Shown here: positions 32,813-45,436 of the stretch, piece by piece
Position numbering within the stretch: position 1 is the first letter of the stretch
How the letters are laid out: each line of letters starts with the position of its first letter
Assembly (NCBI GenBank): GCA_022606425.2
Contig: JAHDVF020000468.1
Span: forward strand, 1-64,000
Direction: 5' to 3'
DNA from: Lepidostoma basale
Taxonomy: Eukaryota > Arthropoda > Insecta > Trichoptera > Lepidostomatidae
Length of the DNA: 64,000 bases
The notes under the pieces: model-generated
What the model was told of the DNA's origin: nothing
The model's input: only the letters and a program-made list of their open reading frames with translations
Databases searched by the model: none
Translations under genes and position numbers: made by a program

Positions 32813-33322
32813 CCCCTTACTGCACGATTTTTTTAAAATTTGTAAATAAAAATATATGATGTGTTAATAATGAAAGAAAAAAAACAAGTATTTTTTTATT
32901 TTTCAAATAAATTATTTTTCCTATATAAAATACAAAAAAATATTTCTAGGTCTTCCCCTTTTTATCTCTAGATTTTACACAATATTTTCCATAATTTTAT
33001 ATAAAAGTGATCATTTTATTATTTACCTAATGAAAATAATAGTAATCCAGTGTAATATAATTATTTATAGGGTTTTACAAACAAAAAGATAACACTTTAA
33101 ATATCACGTTTGTACAGAAAATCATAAACCGACAGTTGGAAACAGTCGAACGCACATCTAGTACAACCAGAGACATCTAGCAAGAAGTTTGACAACTAGT
33201 AACGCGGATCATAGATAAAACTTTAGTATAATTGCTAGAAGTAAGACATATTTTATTATTTTGATGTTTTTTATGGCGAAACATTATTTTGGATCATATA
33301 TGAGCCAGTATGCGGTAAGGGG
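32813..33322. mobile_element. piggyBac-like MITE, copy 1
   Basis: TTAA (32809-32812) and TTAA (33323-33326) bracket 510 bp with inverted ends CCCCTTACTGCA / TATGCGGTAAGGGG. TTAA target duplication with CCC-starting ends is the piggyBac signature. No transposase frame. Confidence 0.75.
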
Positions 33323-33834
33323 TTAAGCTCCTTTCTCACAGGACGCGAATTGAACCCACGGTGTAGTACATTTACACAAAACTCAAACTCAAGCTTAGCT
33401 AAAAACAATACACAAACTCGTTTTAACGTTCAACATTGCATAATTCATGACAAGCTTCCTTCGCCACATCGAACGTTTTTGATTAGAGGAAACGAGTATA
33501 AAATAAATTATGTTTAAAATTTTAGAACGTATTCCGTGAACTCGTAAACTATATTACCATATTAAATTGTATGAAGGCACTTCCATTATTATTGAAGTAA
33601 TTTCTAAAAGAGAGTCATTGTGAAGGGAAATTAAGTATCCACGCGTGCGCAGTGCATTATTCTGATGATCAAAAGGGTCATTAGGTAAAAACAAAATTAA
33701 CTAGAAAAAGGAAGTCATTTGAGTACATCTGTTATAGAACATGCACTCAACATGTACTCAACATCTAGCAATCTTATTAAAAGAAGGTAAAACATATTCA
33801 TACATTTTATGCTTTCTGTATCTGAATACACTTT
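33323..33834. other. Unassigned stretch
   Basis: No recognised feature. Confidence 0.5.
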
Positions 33835-34300
33835 ATTTGGACTTAGGACTTGGACTTGGATCTTCTGGCTTACTTGTGGATATTCCTCTTAAGTCTGATG
33901 GGAACATCGTTGGAAGGTGATTTGGTGGGTTGTTGGTTTATGCGGGGGCATGATTCGTGTGGCCTGGAGGGTTCTTCTAAAGGAGGATCGATTTTGGGCG
34001 CTTGTGGCATCTGGAGGTATTTGGGTCGTAATTTGAGAGGTCTTTTATAGTGGGGTAAGGATGTGAAGGGAGTCCTTTATAAAAACTTTCAGCAAGTTTC
34101 GGAATGAATTCATTTATCATCGGGATTCCCGATTCTAGGTGAACTGTGTGATCCTGGTCCATGAAGGTGCACCAAGCGATAAACGGATAGCCTTATTTTG
34201 CAGGATTTGAAGTTTTCGTATGTGACTCAAAGCTGCATAGCCCCAGATTGGGGATGCGTAAGTGAAGATCGGCCTTATGACCGTGGTGTGATATTTGTAT
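33835..34300 (-). pseudogene. Jockey-like LINE C-terminal fragment
   Basis: Minus strand: VIRPIFTYASPIWGYAALSH, then IRKLQILQNKAIRLSLGAPS, a frameshift near 34150, then SGIPMINEFIPKLAESFYKG. It ends with a (AAGTCC)n-type tail (33838-33856 on plus). Typical C-terminus of Jockey-clade polymerases. Dead by frameshift. Confidence 0.75.
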
Positions 34301-34810
34301 ATTAAATATATTTTGTTGTTAAAAAGACACAAAAATTATTTTGATTAGAGTATTTATGAGTAATCTTTTATGCAATTACAACCGTCGTTAGCGCTTCACG
34401 GTGATTTTTCAATCAGCGATATATCATTGTTGGGCATTCTAAGAGTAAAGACCAATTTTTTTCATTTATATTTTTTCTAGGATAGTGGCCAGTTAAAAGT
34501 TTGACGCAGGGACCTTTGGAAGCAGCTCTAACCCATCCTGGGTGTAGATTGGAACTTGGTAGATGCATCTTTAAGTTATTCCTCTTAACTTCTTCGTGCA
34601 TACCGCCCCAACCGTGAGGCCTCAAACGAGTCAGACAGTGTATAACCCCATATTTGGGGCGCAGTGATGGTTTCGCAAATATTAATAGATTATGTCACGG
34701 TTTAGACTACCAACGACATCTATTAATAAAACCACGCAATTAAATCATTTATCGGGTAGTTACACGTTTTACCAACTGAAATAATGATTTTTCAAATTTC
34801 GTAAATATTG
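34301..34810. other. Unassigned stretch with a 70-codon minus frame
   Basis: The minus frame 34413-34625 (HGWGGMHEEVKRNNLKMHLP and on) is GC-richer than its surroundings but matches no family I know. Confidence 0.35.
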
Positions 34811-34950
34811 TAATGGAAAAAAGTCCAAGGCCAAGGAAGACATGGCATGACCAAATTAATCAATTACTGAAAGGCGGACATGTTCGAAGTAAGAATAATC
34901 GGCTCTGCCCATCCCTCCGGGAAACGGCGTGATGGTTAGTTAGTTAGTCA
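34811..34950 (+). pseudogene. RTE-A 3' end fragment with internal deletion
   Basis: RPRKTWHDQINQLLKGGHV, then a jump from the NNR residues to the PSGETA-type end and TTAG tail. Confidence 0.7.
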
Positions 34951-35400
34951 TAAAAAGGGCCTGTGTTCTGCCAGTCTGATCTTGAAACTATAACATTGTC
35001 CAAACAAAGTGCCGACAAAAACTGCGAGTGACCCAAAGAGCCATGGAAATAGTCTTCTTAGAAATAAGCCTAAGAGACAGAGTCAGAAACGATACGGTGA
35101 GAGAAAAAACAAAGATCACTGACATCATCCAGCGGGTAGCGACTCTAAAATATCAACGGGCAGGTCACGCAGCCAGAAGCTCAGACGAAAAATGGACAAG
35201 AAGACTGCTGTCTTGGAGACCGTGGACGGCAAATAGAAGTGCAGGGCGACCGCAACTACGGTGGAAGGATGACCTGAACATACATGTCGGAATAACCTGG
35301 ATGCAGTCTGCATAAGACAGAGTGACATGGAAGCGAATGGAGGAGACATTTGTCCAGGAGTGGACGGGAATAGGCTGAGGAAGAAGAAGAAGAAGAAGAA
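34951..35400 (+). pseudogene. LINE-B C-terminal fragment
   Basis: Frame from 35028: TQRAMEIVFLEISLRDRVRN, then TDIIQRVATLKYQRAGHAAR, WTRRLLSWRPW and HVGITWMQSA before a stop, with a (GAA)n tail at 35382-35400. This C-terminal region is familiar from lepidopteran endonuclease-reverse transcriptase LINEs. Its start abuts the TTAG tail of the RTE-A fragment. Confidence 0.8.
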
Positions 35401-35771
35401 ATATGTTGATAATTGATAAGTAAATATGATTGGGAACATTGTTCGAAATGTGATTATTATGTAGAAAATTATAGCAACAATGTAAATAGGTATAAACCGA
35501 CATCGTATATCTCTATTATGAATGTATTAAATCAAAAAGTATTTTTTAACGAAGCCACAATTTTCGTAGGCGTCCGCCCTTTAAGCGAATAAATAATAAG
35601 CTTTCCGCGCGATAAAAAAAACCGTCAACCTTTTACGAGGCAGCTTAACGAGAAAAAATTTCACCATTCTGAAACTGCGGCATTGGCAGATAATAAAGTT
35701 ACACCTTAAATGATACGCCACGAAGTGGTCAGCGGTGACTCGCAATGAAAAATTATAAAATCTCTTTAGAG
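35401..35771. other. Unassigned stretch
   Basis: No recognised feature. Confidence 0.5.
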
Positions 35772-35965
35772 ACTAACAAACCAACTAATTAACCATCACG
35801 CCGTTTCTCTGAAGGGATAGGCAGAAATAATGGACCGCTACATAGTTCTATTCTGATATACTTATCTAGATTCCTGTACATTCATATGCACATATCATGA
35901 ACGCAAGTCGATTTTTCAGACTCCTCATGTGGCCGACATTTAATATTTTAATGAATTGAACGTGC
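35772..35965 (-). pseudogene. RTE-A 3' part, interrupted by Jockey-like copy
   Basis: Inverted tail, then the end of the frame back to the WHDQI block (AACGTGCCAC at 35957), where Jockey-like sequence takes over. Confidence 0.7.
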
Positions 35966-36345
35966 CACTAAGGTTATCCGTTTATCGCTTGGTGCGCCTT
36001 CATGGACCAGGATCACACAACTGGACCTAGAATCGGGAATCCCGATGATAGATGAATTCACTCTGAAACTTGCTGAACGTTTTTACAAAGGATTCCCTTC
36101 ACATCCTAACCCCACAATAAAAGACCTCTTAAATTACGACCCATACACCTCCAGCTGCTACAAGCGCCCAAAATCGATCCTCCTTCAGAGGAACACTCCG
36201 GGCCACACAAATCATGCCCCCTCATAAACTAAGAACCCACCAAATCACCTTCCAACAATGTTCCCATCAGACGTAAGAGGAATAGCCACATGAGCTGAAC
36301 CTTTGTAAGCCAGAAGATCCAAGTCCAAGTACAAGTTTGGCCTTC
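35966..36345 (+). pseudogene. Jockey-like LINE 3' fragment
   Basis: Begins abruptly at RLSLGAP; the frame 36045-36227 gives FTLKLAERFYKGFPSHPNPT. The 3' untranslated end and AAGTCC tail match 33840-33990 inverted and 41840-41945. 5' truncated by insertion into RTE-A. Confidence 0.75.
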
Positions 36346-36414
36346 CTTTACTTCTATAAGAAGTGTATTATATTTGCATTTAATAATCTATCATGTTCAG
36401 ATTTATCACACATT

Positions 36415-36508
36415 CATCTAAGAGTTCTCATTTCTACTGCATACATTCTACTTTCATCCTTTTTTTTCAGTTCCATGCTTCACTTCCATACATAAGGGTC
36501 GGCACAAG
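36415..36508 (-). pseudogene. RTE-A fragment beyond the Jockey-like insertion
   Basis: Minus strand covers the ALLPTLMYGSEAW to MRTLR region. About 260 bp expected between this and 35772-35965 are missing, so the insertion came with a deletion. Confidence 0.65.
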
Positions 36509-36862
36509 AAAACATTTTTAAAGCGTTACAAAATTTAAATTCCGGATTAAGTACCCTACTCTAGACTACTGGAAGTACTTGACTACTGGGCATGAGATTT
36601 ATGGAGATGTAAATGTTTCAACAAATTATTTTTTAACGACGAAAATATAAACTATTGCGTGTTCTTCTTTGACCCTCGGATACGTGAGCTAGATAGATGT
36701 AATGAAACTCGATAAGGATTATTTTTATCATCGCTGACTATTTTGATAGTGACAGCATGTGTGTTCTTATCGATAGTTTTATTTTTACCATATCGATTAC
36801 TCGTAACAATTATTTAAACAAAAAAATATTTATTAGAAGTAACACAATGGCTTTATATCCTT
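36509..36862. other. Unassigned stretch
   Basis: No recognised feature. Confidence 0.5.
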
Positions 36863-37022
36863 TTAACTAACTAATTAACGACCACGCCGTCTCGCCGAAG
36901 GGTCAGGCAGAAATAATGGACGGCCACACTTTTCTTTCCTGGCGTAATTCTGTCGATCAACATTCATATATCGTGTCATGCACGCACGTCCCGACTCCTC
37001 ATGTGGTCGACATTCAATTATC
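36863..37022 (-). pseudogene. RTE-A 3' end fragment
   Basis: Inverted TTAG tail and YPFGETA-type end, truncated after the NVGHVRS region. Confidence 0.7.
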
Positions 37023-37575
37023 ACTCAATACTCCCATGTCTCGCACGAGACACACTGCGAGTCAAGTTTTCCATCTTCCTGTTTATCGCACTAACTACGC
37101 TCAGAGCTCGGCATTGTATCGAATCTGTGACAACTACAACAAGCATTTTGGAGACATTGATGTTTTTCATTTGAACGAGCGAAATTTTGAGAAAGTGATC
37201 GGAGCAACATTTCGGCGTGGATGTGACCACGGTTTTACCTGATATTATAATACTCGTATACGAGTATTAGGTACCTACTTTTTATTTATTTATCTTAATT
37301 TTATTTTTTATTTCCAGTACTATGAGTATTTTAACTCTTAAATATTATGTATACCTTATTTTTTCTTAGTTTAACTTCAATCTCGTTTCACACTATCATT
37401 TGTTAATTGTTAACTATTATTTTATATTTGTGGTAGCATGTAATTGGCCTTATTTTAATTATTCTAAATGTTTTATTATATATGTTATTGATATCGCTGT
37501 ATGTTACCCTTAATAAATAAATAAATAAATAAAATAAAATAAAATAAAATAAATAAATAAATAAATAATATAAAA
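37023..37575 (+). pseudogene. LINE-H C-terminal fragment and 3' tail
   Basis: Frame to 37242 encodes TRHTASQVFHLPVYRTNYAQ, SSALYRICDNYNKHFGDID and a stop, the pattern of a CR1/Jockey-type polymerase C-terminus (HRTNYG...S.ISR.C..YN). A 270-bp untranslated part ends in AATAAATAAATAAATAAAAT repeats (37510-37570). Confidence 0.65.
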
Positions 37576-38061
37576 TAAACATTAATTTAAAAAAATCAAA
37601 ACTAAACAAATCGTAATGTCTATTTATTTTTATAAATACAAATGCAAACCTATCTAACACTGAGTACAGTATAATTTATAGTAGTTTATTGAAGTTCCCG
37701 GGTTAACTTGTGTAGGGTCTTGACTGGCGTAAATCAACCGACGGGTGAGGAGCGACAGATTCTTGATTCGATTTGATGATTGATTGACGACAGTGACGTC
37801 ATAAAACGAGCGTTTGAATTTTGTATTTGTATCTCTAGCTCTTTCGGGTTGTAAATTACCCAAGTGTCAGAGGTTTAACGAATCCGTATTGTATGGAAGA
37901 CAAAATATTATCTGCAAACTGTCTATGGCCACAAATATATTTTAAACAATGTATTAAAATAAGCCTGACGTAAGATACTGCTTCGGTATGAGTTATGGAG
38001 ATTAAATATCAGCTTAAAGATATTTAATATCATTTGATTTATTTGATCTATATAATTTACT
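37576..38061. other. Unassigned stretch
   Basis: 37680-37870 is GC-richer with no clear frame. Confidence 0.45.
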
Positions 38062-38215
38062 TATAAATCAAATATTGAATTACTGCCACATGAGGAGTTT
38101 AGAGAGAGAGAATATTGAGGAAGCTAGAGAAGTATGTCAGGAAAGAAAAATGTGTCATTTAAATATTTCTGCGCACCCCTTCGGAGAGACGGCATGATGG
38201 TCAGTTGGTTAGTTT
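38062..38215 (+). pseudogene. RTE-A 3' end fragment
   Basis: INQILN region to the FGETA-like end, mutated tail (GGTCAGTTGGTTAG). Confidence 0.65.
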
Positions 38216-38295
38216 AAATAATCAATTGATTTCGAATATAGTATATCGGAAATGTAATTATTATATATTTCCTATAAACTAGATGAGTAATCCTT
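38216..38295. other. Short AT-rich spacer
   Basis: No recognised feature. Confidence 0.5.
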
Positions 38296-38790
38296 AAAAA
38301 CCGGAAAATACCGATCAACCTGAAACGAAAAGTCTATGAAGCCTGCGTTCTGCCAGTTGATACTTATGGTCTTGAAACTGTTACAATCTCCAAACAAAGT
38401 GCCGAAAAACTACGAGTGACCCAAAGAGCCATGGAAAGAGCCATGTTAGGATTAAGCCTAAGAGACATAGTCAGAAACGATACGGTAAGAGAAAAAACAA
38501 AGGTCACTGACATCATCAACCGGGTGGCGACTCTAAAATGGCAATGGGCAGATCACGTAGCCAGAAGCTCAGATAAAAAGTGGACAAGAAGACTGCTGAC
38601 TTGGAGACCGTGGAAGGCCAAGAGAAGTGCAGGGCGACCGCAACTTCGGTGGATGGATGACCTGAAAAGACATGTCGGAATAACCTGGATGCAGTCTGCA
38701 TAGGACAGAGCGACATGGAAGCGAATGGAGGAGGTCTTTGTCCAGGAGTGGACGGGAATAGGCTGAGGAAGAAGAAGAATAATAATAATT
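38296..38790 (+). pseudogene. LINE-B C-terminal fragment
   Basis: Conceptual translation starts IPINLKRKVYEACVLPV (the post-palm region), continues with the frame 38416-38703 (RAMERAMLGLSLRDIVRNDT to HVGITWMQSA), a stop where Gln is expected, FVQEWTGIG and a GAA tail. Confidence 0.8.
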
Positions 38791-39697
38791 ATTATGTTAT
38801 TTTATTTAATTAAGTGAAACTTGCAAAGTTTTCATTTACGCGATCTAAAAAAACTAATATTTAACTCAAAAATGTTTATATAAACAATAATTGTACTTGT
38901 GCACTTTAAATACAATCCGTAATTCATTTTGAAACATGAATCATTGAATTGGATAAACAAATTACTTTTTTATAAACTTATTTAGGTTACGTAAACCGCT
39001 AATGTACCGTGAAATCGACTATTGATTGATTTACACTGCACTTTGTAATCAGCATCAAAACCTAGCGGCGATTGTTAAAAATCGACTCCAAAAATATAGC
39101 ACACGAACATGATTTATTCAAGTAAAATAATAATAATTATAACTTTCTATCTTTGAAGCTTTCAGGTTAGCGCGTTTGATATTATTTACTCATAAAAAAA
39201 CGGCGTATAAATTATCAAATTTACTATTATAATAATTGTTATTACGTAGGGATTGGTTGCACCTAAATTCTCTCACGATGCCCCACGTGACCCGAGCACG
39301 TGCTCATAGTAAGGGACCCTAGTAATGGGTACTTACTTGGCCGATCTATAGAGTGGTGAAGTATCGATGTGGTAATTTTTTTTGGTCGTTACATGGATTT
39401 GTGAACTATGAGATTAAGTTATATTTTATTGAGATAATTTAATCAAAGAAACAATAAATGAGCGGATTTATTAAAAATAATAAGGCATTTTCACATAGAA
39501 TATATACAGAAGGAGATGTCAGCGTGTTCAATATAATTAATACAAAAAATAGAAAAACTGAAATGAAACACTTACGACAACACAATGTAAATTTTTAAAA
39601 TATATTGCAGTATCGTGAAAGGATAAAATTGATACCTTACAATTTATATTATTATACAATTAGTCTTTTATATTATTGATACCTATATCAAAAAAAA
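38791..39697. other. AT-rich stretch
   Basis: 39250-39370 is GC-richer and unassigned. Confidence 0.5.
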
Positions 39698-39988
39698 AAA
39701 ACTAACTAACCATCACGCCGTCTCCTCGAAGGGAGAAAGAATGAACTGTCACACTTTTCTTTCTTGACATATTTCTCTCGCTTCCTCAACATTCATATAT
39801 CGTGTCATGCACGCGCGTCGATTTCTCTGACTCCTCACATGGCCGACATTCAATATTTGATTTATTTGATCGTGCCACGTTTTCATCGGTCTTCCTCTAT
39901 TTCTGGTTTCATTTACATCAATAACATATACTTTTTTTACCATTCTTTCTTCATTCATTCTTTCCATATGTCCAAACCATCTTAAATA
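39698..39988 (-). pseudogene. RTE-A 3' fragment
   Basis: The minus frame 39749-39967 (MERMNEERMVKKVYVIDVNE; RGRPMKTWHDQINQILNVGH) is close to the coding copy, then YPFGETA-type end and inverted tail after an A-run. Confidence 0.8.
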
Positions 39989-41159
39989 AGTCTAACATAC
40001 GTTCCAACCTCAACATGACCACAGTTCATCGTGTAAATTAATTAAAAATATATTTTAATCAAAACTTATAAAATAATATCAAGATTAAAATCACATAAAA
40101 TAACAAAATGTCAAAAATAACTAAAATACCATCAAAAAATTTATGTAAATAATTTTGAAAATTACCTCACCAAAAATAAGATTTAATAATTGAAGTCTGG
40201 ATTTTTATTTCATAATCTAGTATATAATTTAGGATGTACGTACGCCAATGAGAAATAGAAGAGATTTCAGCTTAAATAAATATATAATCTACAAATTTTA
40301 CTGAATATTTCCAGTTTCTATTATTATTAAAAATAGGCTAATATAAATACAAAGGCTAATTTAAACATAACTATGAGGTTAACTGTTTTATATGACCCTT
40401 AAAACCCTAAAAGATTTGTTGTTCATTACGACCGGTTCATTTGAATGAGCTCCATCACTAGTGTCATTAATAAGTTACAGCACATCATTCAACGAGCACT
40501 TCGTTTCCGCGTGGTGTCCTATTAAAAGGATTCTTTAAATACACCCAAACCGCCCACGCCTGTCGCCCCAAAGAGTATAAAAAAGCTTCCAGGAAAGTGA
40601 AAAAGTAAGAGAGTGAAATGACAACAGAGGAGAAAGGGATGCAAGATCCCGTCTGCGTCTGGTGCATTTGCACCGGCAGCAGTGCATTTATAACTGTATC
40701 TGATAACAGTGGCGGAATGTGAAATTTTATTATTCGTCTTAAGCAATTAAGTTCACGAATATATCACTAAATCCTTACGACGCGCAGCTTGTACGACGCG
40801 CATTATGCACGTAAATGAAAATTATACGAGTATCAAATGGGTCAATTTAATTTAAAATATATTCTCATGTGTTCTAGCAACAATTTTATATAAAATCAAA
40901 ATCAATCAGTAAAGAATGTTCGAAACTTATTGTTAAATTAAATATTTTTTTATATATACAGGAATATTCTATTCTGAAATTAAAAAAAGGAAAATAGACG
41001 CGATTCAGGACCCGTATTTGAATATTATTACCTTGTTTAAGCTATTATCATTTGTGGTTAACCCATACTCGGATATCATAGTTGCATGCAATGCGACAGC
41101 AAAGTGCTAGAGCAATCTCAATAGATTACAAAATTTTATAAGGGAGACTGCAATTATTA
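39989..41159. other. Unassigned stretch
   Basis: 40430-40700 is GC-richer without a convincing frame. Otherwise AT-rich. Confidence 0.5.
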
Positions 41160-41199
41160 TAATCTAACTAACTAACTAACCATCACGCCGTTTCCCCTC
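41160..41199 (-). pseudogene. RTE-A tail-only fragment
   Basis: CTAACTAACTAACCATCACG and a few more bases, an extreme 5' truncation. Confidence 0.6.
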
Positions 41200-41429
41200 T
41201 TATTATTATTTAATGTCAATAATTCTCTAGCTATCAATTCAATCAACATCAATTCAAATCATCTAATATCAATAGTTCCCCCGTAATGATAATCTAATAT
41301 CAATAATTTAAAATATATATGTTTGTAATTTTACAATTCTTTGAAGAGAAAAGCAAAAGGGCATTTTTTTTACCGAATCATCGAAAATCTATTATACATT
41401 ATTAAACATTATCATTCAGTCCTTTACCC
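41200..41429. other. AT-rich spacer
   Basis: No recognised feature. Confidence 0.5.
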
Positions 41430-41950
41430 GTCTCGCAATCAATGCGGTAAAAAAAAATCCTCCCCGATAGCCCACTACGTACTCCGCCAAACAAAATGGT
41501 CTCAAGCAGGATGCTATCTCCTACCACATCTCCATCCAGGCACTGCTCCTCTTTTCTTCCTCTTGGGAACAAACTTTTTTATAAATTCAATCCCAACCCT
41601 TACTGGTCTTCCATTCCTTGAAAATAATGTAAGACTTTATCATAAACCCTAAATACCCCCTCGCCCTCTTTCGGAGGGACTCACTAATACATTTAGCCCC
41701 ATCATAAAACTAATACATTTATAATAGCTAATACATTTAGCTAATGCACTAATACATTTAGCCCCATCATATAACTAATACATTTATAATAGCTAATACA
41801 TTTAGCTAATACACTAATACATTTAGCCCCATCATAAAACTACCAAATCACATTCCAACAATGTTTCCTACAGACGTAAGAGGAATAGCCATTAGAGCTG
41901 AACCTCTCTAAGCCAGAAGATCCAAGTCCAAGTCCAAGTCCATACAATTG
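41430..41950 (+). pseudogene. Jockey-like LINE 3' end with tandem expansion
   Basis: 41840-41945 matches the 3' end at 36245-36335 (CCAACAATGTTTCC; AAGCCAGAAGATCCAAGTCC). Ahead of it lies a 65-bp tandem array. 41430-41680 may be further 3' region, but I cannot confirm it. Confidence 0.6.
41683..41843. repeat. 65-bp tandem repeat, 2.5 copies
   Basis: Units start at 41683, 41748 and 41813 (ACTAATACATTTAGCCCC...). Each contains sub-repeats of CTAATACATTTA. Confidence 0.9.
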
Positions 41951-42934
41951 GTTGAATTATAATTAGGGTACGGCAATTTCATACAAGAATTGGATTTTGG
42001 GGAATATTTATTGTCATATAAAAGGCTTATCAAGTCAATTTCAACAGCGCCAGAATTCGTTAAGAAACAAACTACCAACACAAAAGCGGTTTAACTGTGT
42101 TGGGTCTTTGGAAAGTCAAAGATTCGAATAACGATTCTGCGCTTTCACGAAATGTCACAGTACGCCCCTGCCGAATAGTGGATACCATTCAATTCAACGG
42201 AACAACTGAAAGAGGGAAAAAAAGTTTTACAAATATTGCAGGGTCATCAAAAACATTAAATTACAAAGATTAGAATCGGGATTTATTTAATGAACATCAT
42301 TTTAGTTAGTGATGGTACCGCATACAGAAAAATTCATTGTAATGAAATATCAGATAACTAAAACCTCTTGTATTTTGTTACTTATCGAGTGTAATTTTGT
42401 GATGGACGGTGAAGTTCCCACATTAACTTAATGACAGTAGAGTGATAAAAACATTGCTTTTGTATCATTACACTTATTATGGTCCATGATGTAGCAGTGT
42501 GAATTCGATAAGTATTCAGGAACGAATTGCACTTAATGATACCACACGCAGCTCATAAGGTCGCTGATTAAATTGAGTTACTCTTGTGTGTTTTTGTAAA
42601 GTATAAAGACATTAAAATTAATCGTATAAATTTCTTGCACTTTTTTATGCGCTCAATGCCGCAGCTAAATTAGAAAAAGGTAATAATATCCACTGGCTTA
42701 AAACCATAGAAAAAATCTGTATAAGTCCTTCTTGATTATTTTCAAACCACTCTATAAAATAGCTCTTGTATCTGAATTCTGTGAAAACTTTTAACGATTA
42801 AATTTAAACAGTAAACACTGGAATTTCATTATCAATTTGGAAAAAAGGATGTGAAAACCACTCGTAATTAACTTTAAAAAACTGTTATCTGTTAAAAAAA
42901 CTGACGAAACAATTTTGGAGGTATATTAATCAAC
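41951..42934. other. Unassigned stretch
   Basis: No recognised feature. Confidence 0.5.
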
Positions 42935-43165
42935 AACAATAACATAGTTAATACGAATGAAAACGTCAGTTTTCTAGAAGTTTTATTATATTTACCCTTC
43001 TAAGGCATTATCAAATATCCTTTATCAAATGACTTTATAATGCCTTAGAAGGGCGAAACATGTCATTTCCATAAAATATAATATAACTTCTACAAAACTG
43101 TCGTTTTCATTCGTATTAATAATTTAATATGGAGTTTTACATCATTGTTCAAGAAACAATAAATA
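42935..43165. mobile_element. Foldback element FB7
   Basis: AATACGAATGAAAACGTCAG / CTGTCGTTTTCATTCGTATT arms with a GCCTTAGAAGGGCGAAACAT apex (43041 on) followed by GTC. The apex resembles the shared module but lacks CTGANGA. Confidence 0.75.
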
Positions 43166-43612
43166 ATTATAACATAGTTATCACCCTCATGTATAATGGT
43201 AACTATAGGTACTATAGTTACCATCCTTAGGTGTAATTGTAATTATAATATAGATTCCAATTTCAGGTGTACCAAAATATGTTAGAATTATACCTAAAAA
43301 TGGAATAAATTTAAGAAAAAAAGTTGTGTGAATTATTATTTTTTAACAATAAAAATACATAAAATATTAATATACAGAGTATCAATTATTATTTAAAAAT
43401 TCAGTTTTTTTCTAGTTCAATCATTACTTTGTAAATTTTTTGTTTATTTTTTTCCCGTATTTATGGTGATAGATATTTAAATAATTTTTATTGTGTTCAA
43501 AACAATAATGACAAGTTCATGAGATGTGTCTATTTGTATAAGAATAAACAATGTCAAAGTCCAACTCTCTGTTACTATTCCCACTGATATCACCTAATAC
43601 AGGTTGATTATC
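43166..43612. other. AT-rich stretch
   Basis: No recognised feature. Confidence 0.5.
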
Positions 43613-43792
43613 AAATCAAATTAATTCAGTTTATTGACTCAACAGACATTAAAAACAGTATAAATGTTTGAGGCATCTATTGAGTACAGTTAAAATATTA
43701 TATAGGTATATACAACAAAATACCAGGAACGCTTGAGAGATGATTCGATATTAGGAAGAAAATATATTTTCTAAAGGCAAGAGTATTTGTCT
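43613..43792 (+). repeat. Dispersed repeat X, copy 1
   Basis: AAAATACCAGGAACGC and adjacent sequence recur at 50698-50851 in the same orientation. Family unknown. Confidence 0.6.
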
Positions 43793-45031
43793 TCTGAAAG
43801 TACTTTTACTCATATGAAAGACGTCGTGTTCAGCAGACTAATTGCTCTTCCCAACGGCGTCACTAGAGGCATATTGGTTTTGGTTGTCGGTAGGTAAAAC
43901 AATATGTGCTAAAGCGGTCGGAGATATCTATCAGGGACAAGCAAGATTATGCAAGACGGAAGGCAATATTGGCGTTGCTATATTCAACAATTAGGAATAT
44001 ATAGACACATTAGATCCAAAATTGTAGAAATTCATCATTTGTCACTGAAGGACATATAAGGACAAGTTTTAAAATTAGAATCTTAATTAGAGAAGCAGCT
44101 CTGTTCGGTTTCGATGTGCAGAGTGTGGAACGGGTCTGCTTCAATGGTCCATTCAAAAAGATAGTCCGCTCCCCTCCTTTACCCCCACCAACAATTCGAC
44201 TTCCACACACCTCCCCCCACAATAAGCTATCACCAGAGGTTGCGTGTATTATTGAATCTTCGTTCGATGTGAAAAGTTCGTAGGCGCAGCGACGCGAAAC
44301 ATTACACCTAATACGGAATAAAGGCTAAATTCAAATGCAGACAATCGAAACTCGTTTAAATCTAAATTATTCAAATATCGAATTTAAGAATTGTTTTTAT
44401 TCAATTTTAAGTTTATCGATCGATAGTTGTGACCCCAAAAAAAGTTTTACTGCTTTTAAATTGTTTTATTCAATGGGTTGTTTTGATTTCAGGAAACAGT
44501 TAATATAATAATATCATACATATGCAGACTATCCGTTTAAATTATGTAGGAGTTTCGTATAATAGAAATGGCATATTGTTATAAAATATCTAATCCATAA
44601 GCAATATAATTTTATGAATACATATAATGTTATACCATATGTTTTAATATGAAATAATATACGCATTGAAATAATGTATTCTATTAAATAACATGTCATT
44701 CTAGAGTTTATCATTTAAATATGACTTTGTTTTATATGTTTTTGAGCATCTATTAAATTGTTGTTTATAGTAATATCATATAAAGAACACTATTTGGGGA
44801 GAGACATTTTTAAATTAATCAACTATTTTTTTTAAATTACCAGCTGGTTTCTCAAAATGATATTTTGTTTACAACTATAATATTTTATTAAGTTTCATAG
44901 TTTTCAGGCATTATACCTTTATCATCCGGAAAATGAAGTAAACCAGAGTTTAACTTATTGATTATACCCGAGAAAGAATATGAAAAAACAATTCGTGTTG
45001 ATTATTGAATTTTGGCAAAAGAACATAGTAT
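43793..45031. other. Unassigned stretch
   Basis: 44060-44290 is GC-richer with a CCCCTCCTTTACCCCCACC run. The minus strand near 44885-44935 has a decayed foldback apex. No gene. Confidence 0.45.
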
Positions 45032-45424
45032 GATAAATATACTCTGTGTATGATAGAGTGTCGAATGAAAATATAAGAAGTGAATGCGGTGCGAATGATG
45101 GTGTCATGAACAAAATAATGAAAGGATCATTAAGATGGTTTGGACATATGGAAAGAATGAATGAAGAAAGAATGGTAAAAAATTATATGTTAATGATGTA
45201 AATGGAACCAGAAATAGAGGAAGACCGAGGAAAACGTGGCACGATCAAATAAATCAATTATTGAATGTCGGCCATGTGAGGAGTCAGAGAAATCGACACG
45301 CGTGCATGACACGATGTATGAATGTTAGGGAAGCGAGAGAAATATGTCAGGAGAGAAAATCGTGGCAGTCCATTATTTCTGCCAACCCCTTCGGGGAGAC
45401 GGCGTGATGGTTAGTTAGTTAGTT
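45032..45424 (+). mobile_element. RTE-A, recent 3' fragment
   Basis: Very close to 17940-18340 of the coding copy, with a one-base deletion in an A-run at about 45180 and an in-frame stop (NVR region). AGAACATAGTAT at 45020-45031 and 45425-45436 is an exact 12-bp target duplication. Confidence 0.9.
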
Positions 45425-45436
45425 AGAACATAGTAT

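Noticed and set aside
35125..35503. Minus-strand frames of 104-112 codons
   Set aside because: Antisense of LINE-B with poly-Phe/Leu from the GAA tail.
43041..43075. FB7 apex as a hammerhead
   Set aside because: Has GAAACATGTC but no CTGANGA core, so it is only a related module.
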